64,000 bases of DNA from JBHIKY01 sp042139015 (GTDB taxonomy: Bacteria; Bacillota; Bacilli; Bacillales; Marinococcaceae), in the NCBI RefSeq assembly GCF_042139015.1, contig NZ_JBHIKY010000020.1, forward strand, positions 7,156 to 71,155, in the 5' to 3' direction. Made by a program: the position numbers and the translations under genes. The notes beneath the pieces were generated by a model. That model did no database searches and was not told where the DNA came from. It saw only the letters and a program-made list of their open reading frames with translations. Positions 33,500-42,354 of the stretch are shown one piece after another (position 1 is the first letter of the stretch; each line of letters opens with the position of its first letter).

Positions 33500-35014
33500 T
33501 TAGTTTTGGCTTTCTTTATATAGAGTGTTGATTTCTTCTATATAATCCTGCCCTCCAGAGCTTAGCCACAGATCTTCTGCTTCTTCGAGCCCATTTTCGT
33601 CAATTTGACCGACAATATATTTAATACGGGCATCAGCAATAATATCGTCGAGCTGCTGACCTCTAGTTGCATATACTTCAGAAATTAAAGGCTCGGCAGG
33701 GTTTGCCACCACAATGTCTTCGTTCGCTTCCATCACGTCCTGCCCTTTTTTAAGGATTTCTGTTTCCGGCTCAACAAGGAAACGATCCTCCGGAATAAAC
33801 GTTAGCAGCTGATTTAAATCCTCGTATTCGTATACTTTATTTTGGTCGGTAGTTGGAACATAATCTCCATCTTCTATTTCATAATGCTCGCCTTCTACCC
33901 CATTATGAGCAAGAGTCTGTCCTTCCTCGGTTGATAATTGATCCATAAACTCGAGTACTTTATGAAGATCTTCTTCCGTTTCTACACTTGTCTTAGGAAT
34001 TGCGAACATGCTGTTATAGCCGGTGGTCGGCAGCGTAAATAATCCTTCCGGTCCTTCAACCGCCCCAAAAACGTCAACCGTATCTTCTAATTCTGGATCC
34101 GCTGAGATCATGTCATTTTGGTTCCGGTTGGCAGCATCACCGACATCCACGACAACACCTGCTTCTCCAGTAACAAACATTTCATGCCAGTTGGCAGGGT
34201 CCATTACTGCAAAATCTTCATTTACCAGTCCGTCCTCATACATTTGATGAAAATAATCAAGTGCTTCTATATACTGCGGGAACATAAAGTGCGGCTCCAA
34301 CTCCCCATTATCGGTTTCTCCCCATTTATTCGGAACGCCGAACCATGTCTGCATAACATCCCACGGACCTTCATATTCAGAGACAGTCATCCCGAGAGTG
34401 TCGTCTTCACCTGTTCCGTTAGGATCATCTTCCTTGAATGCAGTTAATACCTCGTAAAATTCCTCGGTTGTCTCCGGCATGTCCATACCGACATTTTCCA
34501 GCCAATCTTTGCGGATAGTTACCGCATTCCGGCCGAGCGGACGGGAGCGATAAAGTCCATAGATCTTCCCTTCAATGGAAATATTGTTTTGAGTTATTTC
34601 ATTCATCTGGCTCAGGTTTTCATAGTCTTCTATATACTCCGTCAAATCCCAGAACGCACCATCCTGAACAGCATTGATAAAGCTTGGCGTTTTATCCGCC
34701 AGCATAACCTTTGGCATATCCCCGGAAGCAAGGGTAACGTTAAACCGTTCATCCCAGTTACTGCTTGGCACAAAGGTAATGTCCAAATTTGTATTTGTAT
34801 ATTCCTCAAGTGTCTGCCAGGCAGGACTGTTTTCGTCAGGCGGCTCCGGGGTATAGGCTGTGGTCATGACAGAAATATCGTATGCTTCCTCCCCCTCTGT
34901 ATCGCTTGCTTCAGAGTCCTGGTTTGAGTCTTCGCTGCAGCCTGCTAAAAAAGCACATAAAAAAAGAAATAAAAACGGTAAAGCTAAATTTTTCTTTTTC
35001 ACTAATCTCCTCAC
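33500..35014 (-). CDS. Pectin-oligosaccharide-binding lipoprotein (LplA type)
   Basis: 504 residues, GTG start with GGGAGG upstream. Signal peptide with lipobox FLAGC and Cys near residue 26. The mature part is rich in Asp and Glu, as in halo- or alkaliphiles. Its length and ending (ARIKYIVGQIDENGLEEAED) fit the large LplA/YtcQ class of solute-binding proteins that pair with LplB/LplC. It captures oligosaccharides at the cell surface for the two permeases downstream. A cre box lies about 100 bp upstream. Confidence 0.9.
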   Translation of the reverse strand: MRRLVKKKNLALPFLFLFLCAFLAGCSEDSNQDSEASDTEGEEAYDISVMTTAYTPEPPDENSPAWQTLEEYTNTNLDITFVPSSNWDERFNVTLASGDMPKVMLADKTPSFINAVQDGAFWDLTEYIEDYENLSQMNEITQNNISIEGKIYGLYRSRPLGRNAVTIRKDWLENVGMDMPETTEEFYEVLTAFKEDDPNGTGEDDTLGMTVSEYEGPWDVMQTWFGVPNKWGETDNGELEPHFMFPQYIEALDYFHQMYEDGLVNEDFAVMDPANWHEMFVTGEAGVVVDVGDAANRNQNDMISADPELEDTVDVFGAVEGPEGLFTLPTTGYNSMFAIPKTSVETEEDLHKVLEFMDQLSTEEGQTLAHNGVEGEHYEIEDGDYVPTTDQNKVYEYEDLNQLLTFIPEDRFLVEPETEILKKGQDVMEANEDIVVANPAEPLISEVYATRGQQLDDIIADARIKYIVGQIDENGLEEAEDLWLSSGGQDYIEEINTLYKESQN

Positions 35015-35109
35015 TTCATTTCCTCCCTTTTAATAAATGAGCGGCCTTACCTTTTCCCCATACCATTAGCGCCTCCTTTATAAAGCGGCCGCTTCTCGTT
35101 ACCAAAAAT

Positions 35110-35123
35110 ATAAAGCGCTTACA
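35110..35123 (-). promoter_or_regulatory. cre box upstream of the LplA-type gene
   Basis: On the minus strand TGTAAGCGCTTTAT, with the central GCGC core. It lies about 96 bp upstream of the binding-protein start and 70 bp past the YetA-like stop, suggesting a separate catabolite-repressed promoter for the transporter genes. Confidence 0.65.
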
Positions 35124-35193
35124 TTTTTCTTGCAATTGTCCATTTTTACCTCAGGGGCATCTTTTCTTAAAACCGTTGGTACAGGCCGTTTAT

Positions 35194-37782
35194 TTAATCA
35201 ATTCTTGGACTTTTTAGACGAATAACACTTTCTTGCAGCGCTTCTTCCGGCAACAGATCACCAATTAATTCCAGCGCAGTAATTACATTCAGACACCATT
35301 GTGAGACCGCATTTGTAGATACCCCCGGCATTTCAAAAAGCTGCTTCCATGTCTTTGTTTCCTGAACTTTTGTATGCAATGGCACAGAGCAGTATTGTTT
35401 GTCGAGCAGAAGTTTCCATGCCTGCCTGGCAAGCTGGCTGTCTTGTTGTCGGAAGGCAGCATAAGCTGCTACACCTGCAGCAAACATCGGCCAGCTGAAA
35501 AGCTTATCGGAAATTTCACCAGCTGTTAAACTTTTCTTTTCTTCATCGGATAGTAAATAGAAGGTCCCGAATTCTGCGATCATATCCTTCCATTCCTCGT
35601 CTTCAAGTAGATCCGCCGCTTCCATCCATACTTGGGGAGCTCCAAATGCTATGACCATGTGATATCCACCAGGAAGCCCGTCTCCCATATGATATAAATG
35701 AGAACTTTCCGGATCGTAGCCGAAGTCGGGGCCTGACAACAGCCGGTAACGTGTATTTTTGAGATCATGAAGACCAATCTGAATCTTTTTCTTGTACTGC
35801 TCATTTTCAGTCCGTTCCCACTCGGACAGCCAGTTTGATACGAACGCACTCCAGTCCGGCCCCACTCTGACGTGTGTCGGAAACTTATCTTTTTCATGGA
35901 ACTCCCGGAGTGGATCTAATTCTGCAGCTGCGTAATCCGCATCGCGTACCTCTTTTAACAAATCTCTAGTTCGTTCATCTGTAGTAAGGAAGTAATAATA
36001 TTTATGGAGTCCGGCCATGCTTATTCTTGCTTCCTTGCAGCCGCAGCCCCAATGAACGACATTATGTCTTGAGCCAAGACCTGCATACTCCCCAAGGTGG
36101 TAACGGTCTACTTCACTCGTATGACGTGTCATGGCTTCAGCCATGTTGAAGATATCCTTATTTCCAGAGCGGAGAAATGCAAACCAGAGCCATAAGTTAG
36201 GCACGAGCTCTGTATTCTGCCACGCATAGCCGCCCAAATCATAGAACCATTGATGGCGCACACCGTCATAAGTATGCATGACATCGCCATAGTTCCAAAA
36301 GCCATACCATTGACGCTGTTTAACTTCCTTTTCGTAAAATAGAAAAGCTTCGTTCAATTGTGCCTCAAGTGTCTGCTTGAACGGAGTTGTCTTATTTGGA
36401 ATACTCCATAAACCAGCAGCACCGCTTTCATAATAGTATTCGGGTTCACAAACGAGCAGAGTGGTCTGCTGCAGACCTTCAGCGAGAAGTTCGAGCTCGG
36501 AAGATGCTGGAGCTTCAATAAACAGGGACAGCAGCACTTCACTAGTATTCGCAATTCCAACAGGAGTGGAGCGCATTTCCGGAAAACCTTCATAGCTGCT
36601 TAACACATGAGTTTCTTTACTATAATGACGCAAATCCATCGCTTCTCCATCCGGACTCCAGAACCACAGCTTGACCTTGGCTGCCTGTGAGGTCACCTTA
36701 TTTACTTCAAGACTTGATGGATGCTTTTTCCAAAAGTTTTTGATGCCGGCGGCGATTCCGCCAAAACTTCCTCCGGCATAAACGAGTCCCTCCGCCTGCT
36801 CGCCGTGCAGGCATTCTACCCAGGCACACGAGGGGTCTGTTCTTTTCACTATTTTGTAATGAGAAGCCGCCCCCTGAATTAACTTGTATTCATTCCATAC
36901 CGCATTTTGCTTTGCGTGTTCGAGCAGCTAACTGGGCATGTCTGCATCAGCAATAGGTATTCCATCGATTTGTTTTTCGTACTGCCCATCTGCTTCTCGG
37001 TACGTTCGAGTGTATAGCAGCTGGCCTGCCTCAGAATACAAGCCGTCTTCACAGGCAAAGCGGACATTCCTGTTCCATGCTTCTCCTTCAAGCAGGGCGG
37101 TGATTTCCAAACCCAGCCCTTTAATGAAATCTACATCTGGATCACCATCGTAAATGAATGCATGTAAAATGCGAACATCTGCTGATTGAGAATAAAAATA
37201 AAGCCTGAGAATATAAGGCAGCCACTCTCTGCCCGCTTCTTTATAGTCACCTTCTATTTTGACTACCGCCCTTACTGGCCCGGATTGCTCTATTTCCATA
37301 CTCTTTACTATACCTGTGCTTTTTGTCTGCTGAATGGTTACTTTCTCTTCTGTGACATGTTTCTTCTCCCTAAGACATACGAGCCTTGCATTTTTTCCAA
37401 GAAGGTTTCCGCGTCTTTTTAACTCACTAATGAAATTCTCTCCATTTTTCCTCAGTGTGCATGTCAATTCTCCCGTGTCGATCGTAATGAATTCGTCGTT
37501 TTCCTCTACCTTTATACTGCCAGAGGACAGAGCAGCCGGCGATTTTTCAAGACTGAAGCAGCCATTGAAAGACGGAGGAATAACTGCAGCATGAGCGCTC
37601 CATTTTACACTCCCATCCGGCCAGTACGCCATTGGCCAAGTCTGCAGGGAAAGAGCTTTATCTTTTTGAAAAGTGAAACTCAGCGTATCATTCCGGTGCA
37701 GCGTTCCTTTTTTCCAGGGTACGCCCCAGGATACCCCGGTGGATCGGGATGGTACAGTTTCATTCAGCCAATGCAGAATCAT
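35194..37782 (-). pseudogene. yetA: YetA-like exo-rhamnogalacturonan lyase gene interrupted by an in-frame TAG
   Basis: Two open frames (37782-36928 and 36849-35194) lie in the same reading frame, separated by one TAG at 36930-36928 (codon 285, context DADMPS-stop-LLEHAKQNAV) and 26 sense codons. Read through, the product is 862 codons, close to B. subtilis YetA (about 857). The first part is the N-terminal RIFT-barrel domain (WPMAYWPDGSVKWSAHAAV). The second holds the central alpha-helical catalytic region (YGFWNYGDVMHTYDGVRHQW, GLGSRHNVVHWGCGC) and the C-terminal domain. The family cleaves rhamnogalacturonan I from the end. A ribosome site is present only for the first part (AAGGAGGAAGCG before 37782). 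A CAG or TGG to TAG point mutation is the simplest reading; recent inactivation, read-through or a sequencing error are the choices. Confidence 0.85.
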
Positions 37783-37803
37783 TTCGCTTCCTCCTTCATC
37801 AAT

Positions 37804-37856
37804 AAAAGTGTTTTATAACTATATACGGAGCTGGTATTTCCAGCAATAACACTTTT
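37804..37856 (-). promoter_or_regulatory. Hairpin in the leader of the YetA-like gene
   Basis: Outer stem AAAAGTGTT/AACACTTTT (37804-37812 with 37848-37856) encloses an inner stem GCTGG/CCAGC (37830-37844). It sits 22 bp upstream of the start codon. On the plus strand it is followed by T residues, so it may instead stop antisense transcription. Confidence 0.35.
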
Positions 37857-38015
37857 TTGTCGTCTGGAAAGCATTCGACTCTTGAAAGCAGGAATTGGCT
37901 GTGTCCGGCTGGCATTTCTTTCCCTCTTCAGAGAAAAAAGCTGAGACGGGATCCGGTCCATGTAGAGAGCGCTCCCTGTTCAAAAATATACTTGCTTGCA
38001 CTGATGTCCGCCAAA

Positions 38016-38040
38016 CCGAATAACGGATCTCATGTCCGCA
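38016..38040 (+). repeat. Short dispersed repeat (CGAATAACGGATCTC type), copy a
   Basis: CCGAATAACGGATCTCATGTCCGC resembles TCGAATAGCGGAACCAGTGTCCGC at 45927-45950 and AGAATAACGGATCTCCTGTCCCCGC-like sequence at 61354-61378. All three are intergenic and close to hairpins. Confidence 0.45.
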
Positions 38041-38096
38041 TCCAGTGCAGGAGAAGTTCTGTAGGGGGAGGCGATTGTCTGAAGCGAAAAATGAAA

Positions 38097-38128
38097 GCTT
38101 CCGACAATCATTTTTGATCATCGGAAGC
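38097..38128 (-). terminator. Terminator of the arabinofuranosidase gene
   Basis: GCTTCCGA (38097-38104) and TCGGAAGC (38121-38128) form the stem; on the minus strand it is followed by TTTCATTTTT. The whole hairpin is nearly the reverse complement of the one at 45806. Confidence 0.75.
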
Positions 38129-38223
38129 GTTATTTGAGATGTACTTTTAGGTTTTTGAAGTAACCCCAGATGACATCCTCAAATGGAAATTTCCGCGGAC
38201 GTCATTTGAATTATGTGTTTCAC

Positions 38224-39726
38224 TCAAAACGAATGATTTTCATTAATTTTAAGTACAACAACAGCCATAGGAGGAAGCTGCAGCTTTACGATAGTTCCAT
38301 GTGTAGAAAAGCTGGTAAACTCCTGTGGTTTTACATTTTCCGGGTCTTCAAACGTGTTCCGTTCGTTACGAGTGGAAGCCGTTAGTATTTTTCCGGTAAC
38401 GTTTAAATTTTCAGTAATCCCCCGCAAATCCACCTCAATATCAGCTCCGTTTCCGGCATCCATATTACAGAGACTGATATGAACAGTTCCATTATTATTT
38501 TTAGAGGCGGAAGCATTAATCTGCGGATACTCATCTCCATTTGCATTAAGCATGTTCAGCTTCTGTATATCCAGCGGAAGTTTTTGGGCCTCCTGATGGA
38601 CCTGATACATATCAAACACATGGTAAGTCGGGGTCAGAATCATTCTTTCCTTATCTGTTAATATCATCGATTGCAAAACGTTAATAGTTTGGGCTATGTT
38701 AGCCATATGCACTCGTTTAGCATGATTATTAAAAATATTCAGCGTCACTCCTGCGACCAGCGCGTCCCTGATCGTATTCTGCTGGTATAGAAACCCTGGA
38801 TTCGTACCCGGCTCCACGTCGAACCACGTACCCCATTCGTCTACAATTAAGCCGACCCTCTCCTCAGGATCGTACTTATCCATGATGGAGCGATGTTTTG
38901 TAATGAGTGTATCCATGTAAAGTGCTTTTTTCATAGTGACTGCCCATTCATCCTCTGTGAAATCGGTGGCGGATCCTTTTTCTTCCCAGATATCTCCTGG
39001 GATCGTGTAATGATGCAGACTCAATCCATCCATCAGTGGTGCAGCTTCCCTCATTAATACTTCGGTCCATTTGTAATCATCTACGCTGGCACCTCCGGCA
39101 ATCTTGTACAAATTATTATCCCCGTATTTTTTAACGTATGTCTGGTAGCGCCGGTAAAGATCTGCATAAAATTCCGGCCTCATATTTCCTCCGCAGCCCC
39201 AGTTTTCATTACCTACACCAAAATACGTTAATTTCCAGGCTTCGTCTCTCCCATTTCTCCTCCGCCATTCAGCCATGGGAGATTCCCCATTGAATGTCAA
39301 ATACTCCACCCATTCCGCCATTTCCTGGACAGCACCGCTGCCGACATTACCGCAAATGTACGGCTCCGTTTCAAGCATCTCGCACAGCATCATAAATTCA
39401 TGGGTTCCAAAATGGTTATTCTCTACAACTCCTCCCCAATGCGTATTCACCATCCGCTTACGCTCTTCCTTAGGCCCAACGCCATCCTTCCAATGATACT
39501 CGTCCGCAAAACAGCCTCCCGGCCAGCGGAGAACAGGAATGTTCAGTTTTTTCAGCGCATGGACCACATCATTTCGAATCCCGTTTGTGTTCGGTATGGA
39601 CGAATCTTCTCCTACCCAGAACCCTTCATATATACAGCGGCCAAGATGTTCAGCAAAGTGTCCGTAAATATGCCTGCTGATCAATGCTTGTTCAACGTCC
39701 GTGTTGATTATCACTTTTTGTGCCAT
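38224..39726 (-). CDS. abfA: Intracellular alpha-N-arabinofuranosidase (GH51)
   Basis: 500 residues from the ATG at 39726, with GGGAGG 7 bases upstream; the frame extends 17 codons further without a site. GH51 motifs: RHIYGHFAEHLGRCIYEG, LRWPGGCFADEYHWKDG, FGVGNENWGCGG (acid/base Glu), LSLHHYTIPG and LIVDEWGTWFDVEPG (nucleophile Glu). There is no signal peptide, so it releases arabinose from imported arabinan or rhamnogalacturonan side chains in the cytoplasm. It is the first gene of the locus and has a cre-like box upstream. Confidence 0.94.
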   Translation of the reverse strand: MAQKVIINTDVEQALISRHIYGHFAEHLGRCIYEGFWVGEDSSIPNTNGIRNDVVHALKKLNIPVLRWPGGCFADEYHWKDGVGPKEERKRMVNTHWGGVVENNHFGTHEFMMLCEMLETEPYICGNVGSGAVQEMAEWVEYLTFNGESPMAEWRRRNGRDEAWKLTYFGVGNENWGCGGNMRPEFYADLYRRYQTYVKKYGDNNLYKIAGGASVDDYKWTEVLMREAAPLMDGLSLHHYTIPGDIWEEKGSATDFTEDEWAVTMKKALYMDTLITKHRSIMDKYDPEERVGLIVDEWGTWFDVEPGTNPGFLYQQNTIRDALVAGVTLNIFNNHAKRVHMANIAQTINVLQSMILTDKERMILTPTYHVFDMYQVHQEAQKLPLDIQKLNMLNANGDEYPQINASASKNNNGTVHISLCNMDAGNGADIEVDLRGITENLNVTGKILTASTRNERNTFEDPENVKPQEFTSFSTHGTIVKLQLPPMAVVVLKINENHSF

Positions 39727-39845
39727 TCTCATCCCTCCCGTTTTTTTGTGTGAAAATTTAGACTTTTTACTATGCAAAAGTGCGTACTACTTACTCATAA
39801 AATAATTATTAATCAATACTTATACGTACATGTACGCGAGTCAAT

Positions 39846-39859
39846 TGTAAACACTTTCA
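39846..39859 (-). promoter_or_regulatory. cre-like box upstream of the arabinofuranosidase gene
   Basis: TGTAAACACTTTCA matches the outer parts of the cre consensus but has AC instead of CG in the centre. It lies 120 bp upstream of the start codon. Confidence 0.45.
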
Positions 39860-39885
39860 TAATTAGTGTCAAGGTGAAATGAAAA

Positions 39886-39908
39886 GACCGGCCAAAGTTT
39901 TGCCGGCC
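39886..39908 (-). terminator. Terminator of the nitrilase-family gene
   Basis: GACCGG (39886-39891) and CCGGCC (39903-39908) pair with one G-U, extended by CAAA/TTTG. On the minus strand TTTTCATTTC follows. Confidence 0.7.
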
Positions 39909-39918
39909 TCCATTATGT

Positions 39919-40701
39919 TTAGTTATCCATACCAATCACGCGATGCTTCAACTGTGGAAACGTTTCTCTCACTCTTCCAATTTCTGAGGTATCAATGGCT
40001 GTGGTCAAAATAGTTTCTTCCTCTTCGACGGCTTCAAGAATTCTCCCCCACGGGTCAACTACCTGGCTGTGACCGCCCAGCTTAACCCGGTTCGTCGTTC
40101 CGGTGCAGTTGCAGGAAATCAGGTAACCCTGATTCTCCAGCGCCCGCGCCACGTTGAATGTATTCCAATGGTCAAGTCTCTGATGGGGCCAGGCCGAGGT
40201 CACTAAGAACAGTTCCGCTCCGGCATCTACCTGCGCTCTGTACAGCTCCGGAAAACGGAGGTCGTAGCAGGTTGACATTCCAATCCTTCCAAATGGAGTA
40301 GTAACGACAGTTGGTTCATATCCTCTTGTTAAAATTTCTCCTTCTCTTGACCCGTATCGAAACAAATGGATTTTACGATACGTACCAATCAATTCACCGT
40401 TCGGGCTGAACATAATGCTGGTATTATAGTAATTACCACCATCCTGTTCGATAAAGCTTCCGGCGAATAAATAGCAGGAAAGCTCTCTTGCCTTACCCGA
40501 ATAATGGTTTACAAATTCTCCATCTATTGCTTCGGCCTCTTCGATATACCGGTCAAAGGAAAAATATCCGGTCGCCCATACCTCTGGAAGAATGATCATA
40601 TCCCTATCTTTTAAGCCGCTTAATAAGTTATCGACTCTGCTTATTCTTTCAGCCCTTGACTCTTCATTTTTAATTTCCAGCTGAATGACGGAAAGCTTCA
40701 T
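39919..40701 (-). CDS. Nitrilase-superfamily amidohydrolase (omega-amidase type)
   Basis: 260 residues. The Glu-Lys-Cys triad is visible in IILPEVWATGYF, TYRKIHLFRYG and MSTCYDLRFPELYR. These carbon-nitrogen hydrolases in bacilli act on omega-amides such as alpha-ketoglutaramate or alpha-ketosuccinamate, or in methionine salvage (MtnU). There are no pathway genes beside it, so the substrate is open. Own terminator at 39886; upstream neighbour is cysQ. Confidence 0.85.
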   Translation of the reverse strand: MKLSVIQLEIKNEESRAERISRVDNLLSGLKDRDMIILPEVWATGYFSFDRYIEEAEAIDGEFVNHYSGKARELSCYLFAGSFIEQDGGNYYNTSIMFSPNGELIGTYRKIHLFRYGSREGEILTRGYEPTVVTTPFGRIGMSTCYDLRFPELYRAQVDAGAELFLVTSAWPHQRLDHWNTFNVARALENQGYLISCNCTGTTNRVKLGGHSQVVDPWGRILEAVEEEETILTTAIDTSEIGRVRETFPQLKHRVIGMDN

Positions 40702-40797
40702 TTTACCCTCTCCTCTAAAAATTCATCTTTTATTATTTACCACCGCAAATATCATTTCAATCTGTACATGACCAGGGGGAGGGTGAACCACTGAAAA

Positions 40798-40827
40798 AAC
40801 CTTGAAAAGTGGATACTTTTCAAGGTT
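40798..40827 (-). terminator. Terminator overlapping the cysQ stop codon
   Basis: A perfect 13-bp stem, AACCTTGAAAAGT with ACTTTTCAAGGTT, loop GGAT, followed on the minus strand by TTTTTTCAG. The TGA stop codon (40822-40820) is inside the stem, so the last codons of the gene are part of the hairpin. Confidence 0.9.
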
Positions 40828-41614
40828 CGCGAACAGCAAGAAACCATGGATTTTTTAAATTTTCTTTGTTATAAATGAGGGTTTTTTCTTCCCCTGCCAC
40901 AGTAACTTTACCTCCTGCAGCTTCCACAATCGCCTGACCAGCCCCGGTGTCCCATTCCATTGTTGGAGCAAAACGCGGGTAGTAGTCGGCAGAACCTTCA
41001 GCTACTAAACATAATTTTAAGGAAGAACCCGCTGAGACAGTTTCTACTTCAGCAGAATTTTCAAGTTCTTTAATAAAATGGCTCGTCTCTTCTGACATAT
41101 GAGAGCGGCTTGCGACGACCCGTACTTTATTTATGAGCGCTCCAGCTTCAGGAAGCTTTACCCCAGTGTTAAAAATCTCCGCAAGAGAAGTGAAATATTT
41201 TCCATCCGCCTCCTCAATCTTAATGGCTCCTCTGCTTTCGTCCCCAACATACAACATATCAAGAGCAGGAGCATAAATTACTCCGAATACCGGCTTGCCA
41301 TCCCGGATAAGCGCGATATTTACAGTAAACTCATCGTTCTTTTTTATAAATTCTTTCGTTCCATCCAATGGATCGACCAGCCAGAATTCCTTCCAGGAGG
41401 CTCTTTCAGAATATGGCAGATGTTCGCCTTCTTCACTTAATATCGGAATCTCTGAATATTCTGCTTCCAACACTTCTTTAATTACGAGATGAGCTCGTTT
41501 ATCAGCTATAGTAAGCGGTGATTCATCTTCCTTATACTCTACTTGGAAATCTGTTTCGTATACATCCATAATCATTTTTCCCGCATCAATAGCGGCTTGA
41601 ATTACTGATAGCAT
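40820..41614 (-). CDS. cysQ: 3'(2'),5'-bisphosphate nucleotidase, CysQ type
   Basis: 264 residues from an ATG at 41614 with AGAGGAGA upstream; the open frame extends further without a site. Inositol-monophosphatase-family motifs: SPLTIADKRAH, ILSEEGE, WLVDPLDGTKEFIKKNDEF (metal Asp residues) and MEWDTGAGQAIVEAAGG. CysQ hydrolyses adenosine 3',5'-bisphosphate from sulfate assimilation to AMP. An inositol-phosphatase activity cannot be fully excluded. Single gene with its own terminator. Confidence 0.88.
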   Translation of the reverse strand: MLSVIQAAIDAGKMIMDVYETDFQVEYKEDESPLTIADKRAHLVIKEVLEAEYSEIPILSEEGEHLPYSERASWKEFWLVDPLDGTKEFIKKNDEFTVNIALIRDGKPVFGVIYAPALDMLYVGDESRGAIKIEEADGKYFTSLAEIFNTGVKLPEAGALINKVRVVASRSHMSEETSHFIKELENSAEVETVSAGSSLKLCLVAEGSADYYPRFAPTMEWDTGAGQAIVEAAGGKVTVAGEEKTLIYNKENLKNPWFLAVREP

Positions 41615-41877
41615 GCACTTCGTCTCCTCTATATATAAATACTTCCTTAACGATTGTACCTGACATAGGACGGGGAAGTAAAATAGTCTGTCAACTAACC
41701 TGACAAACATGTAGATAAAATGCATATTTACTGAGAAAATAAAATCAATCAAAGAAACGGGAGGGAACAACGTGGGCAAATTCAAAAATCCAGGTGTACT
41801 GTCAATGATGAAGCTGACATATGTTGTACTCTTTCAATAATCCCCGGACAAACTAATAAGCATATGTACTGAATTGT

Positions 41878-42223
41878 GGCTGGGACAAAAGTAAATTATT
41901 TATTGCTAGATCCAGACGATTCTACTGAATCTGTCTGGATTGTTTGTTATCTATGAGTTGCCATAATATACTCCGTCAAAACGCTTCGCTTTCCCAGGGC
42001 ACGGCTCAAGCCTCCCCGGCAGAAAGAACACTGCCTGAAGAGTCTTGAGACTCGTGCTGTTCCTCGACGCACAGGACGTGCTAGTGTCGATATTGGCCAC
42101 AGGACGTGGCCGTATTTAATCGACCAGGAGTCTACGCATTTTGACTACGCAAATGACCTGATTTCTCATCAAAAGAAATTAATATTCGTCTTTCATGAGG
42201 CTATTTTTTCATTTGTTCCAGCC
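41878..42223 (+). repeat. MITE-like dispersed repeat, copy 2 (complete)
   Basis: 346 bp bounded by GGCTGGGACAAA and TTTGTTCCAGCC, a 12-bp terminal inverted repeat with one mismatch. The body is nearly identical to 10104-10442, and a deleted inverted copy is at 12531. It contains GGCAG/CTGCC, CTCAAG/CTTGAG and the two GUCCU-loop hairpins. There is no coding sequence. The lack of a transposase and intact ends fit a miniature inverted-repeat element moved in trans. Most of the 740-bp gap between cysQ and the SLC13 gene is this element; the rest shows nothing. Confidence 0.88.
42064..42111 (-). ncRNA. Two GUCCU-loop hairpins, Bacillaceae-1 RNA-like
   Basis: Same pair as at 10290: hairpin A 42064-42090 (TCGAC/GTCGA, GCAC/GTGC) and hairpin B 42095-42111 (GGCCAC/GTGGCC). 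Both loops read GUCCU on the minus strand, as in the Bacillaceae-1 motif. The stems are unchanged between copies although flanking bases differ. Confidence 0.5.
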
Positions 42224-42354
42224 TCATTTTATCGTATTGCCCTTTTATTCTGCGTGGAAAGTCTTTTTTCCTATATTTATCATGGGTCCTGACAAACGCA
42301 AAAATTACCCGTAAAGTGGGGAGAAAAGACTTTTTTATAAAGGATGTGACTACC

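Larger units (their letters stand above)
37783..38223. other. Spacer between arabinofuranosidase and YetA-like genes
   Basis: This 440-bp spacer holds the arabinofuranosidase terminator (38097-38128), a dispersed repeat fragment (38016-38040) and a hairpin close to the YetA-like start (37804-37856). No gene with a ribosome site was found on either strand. Confidence 0.6.

Noticed and set aside
36928..36930. TAG as a pyrrolysine codon
   Set aside because: No pylT or pylS-like gene is in the window and bacilli do not normally use it; a point mutation or read error is simpler.
37819..38121. 100-codon minus-strand frame between the arabinofuranosidase and YetA-like genes
   Set aside because: It spans a terminator and a repeat fragment, and its start has no ribosome site.
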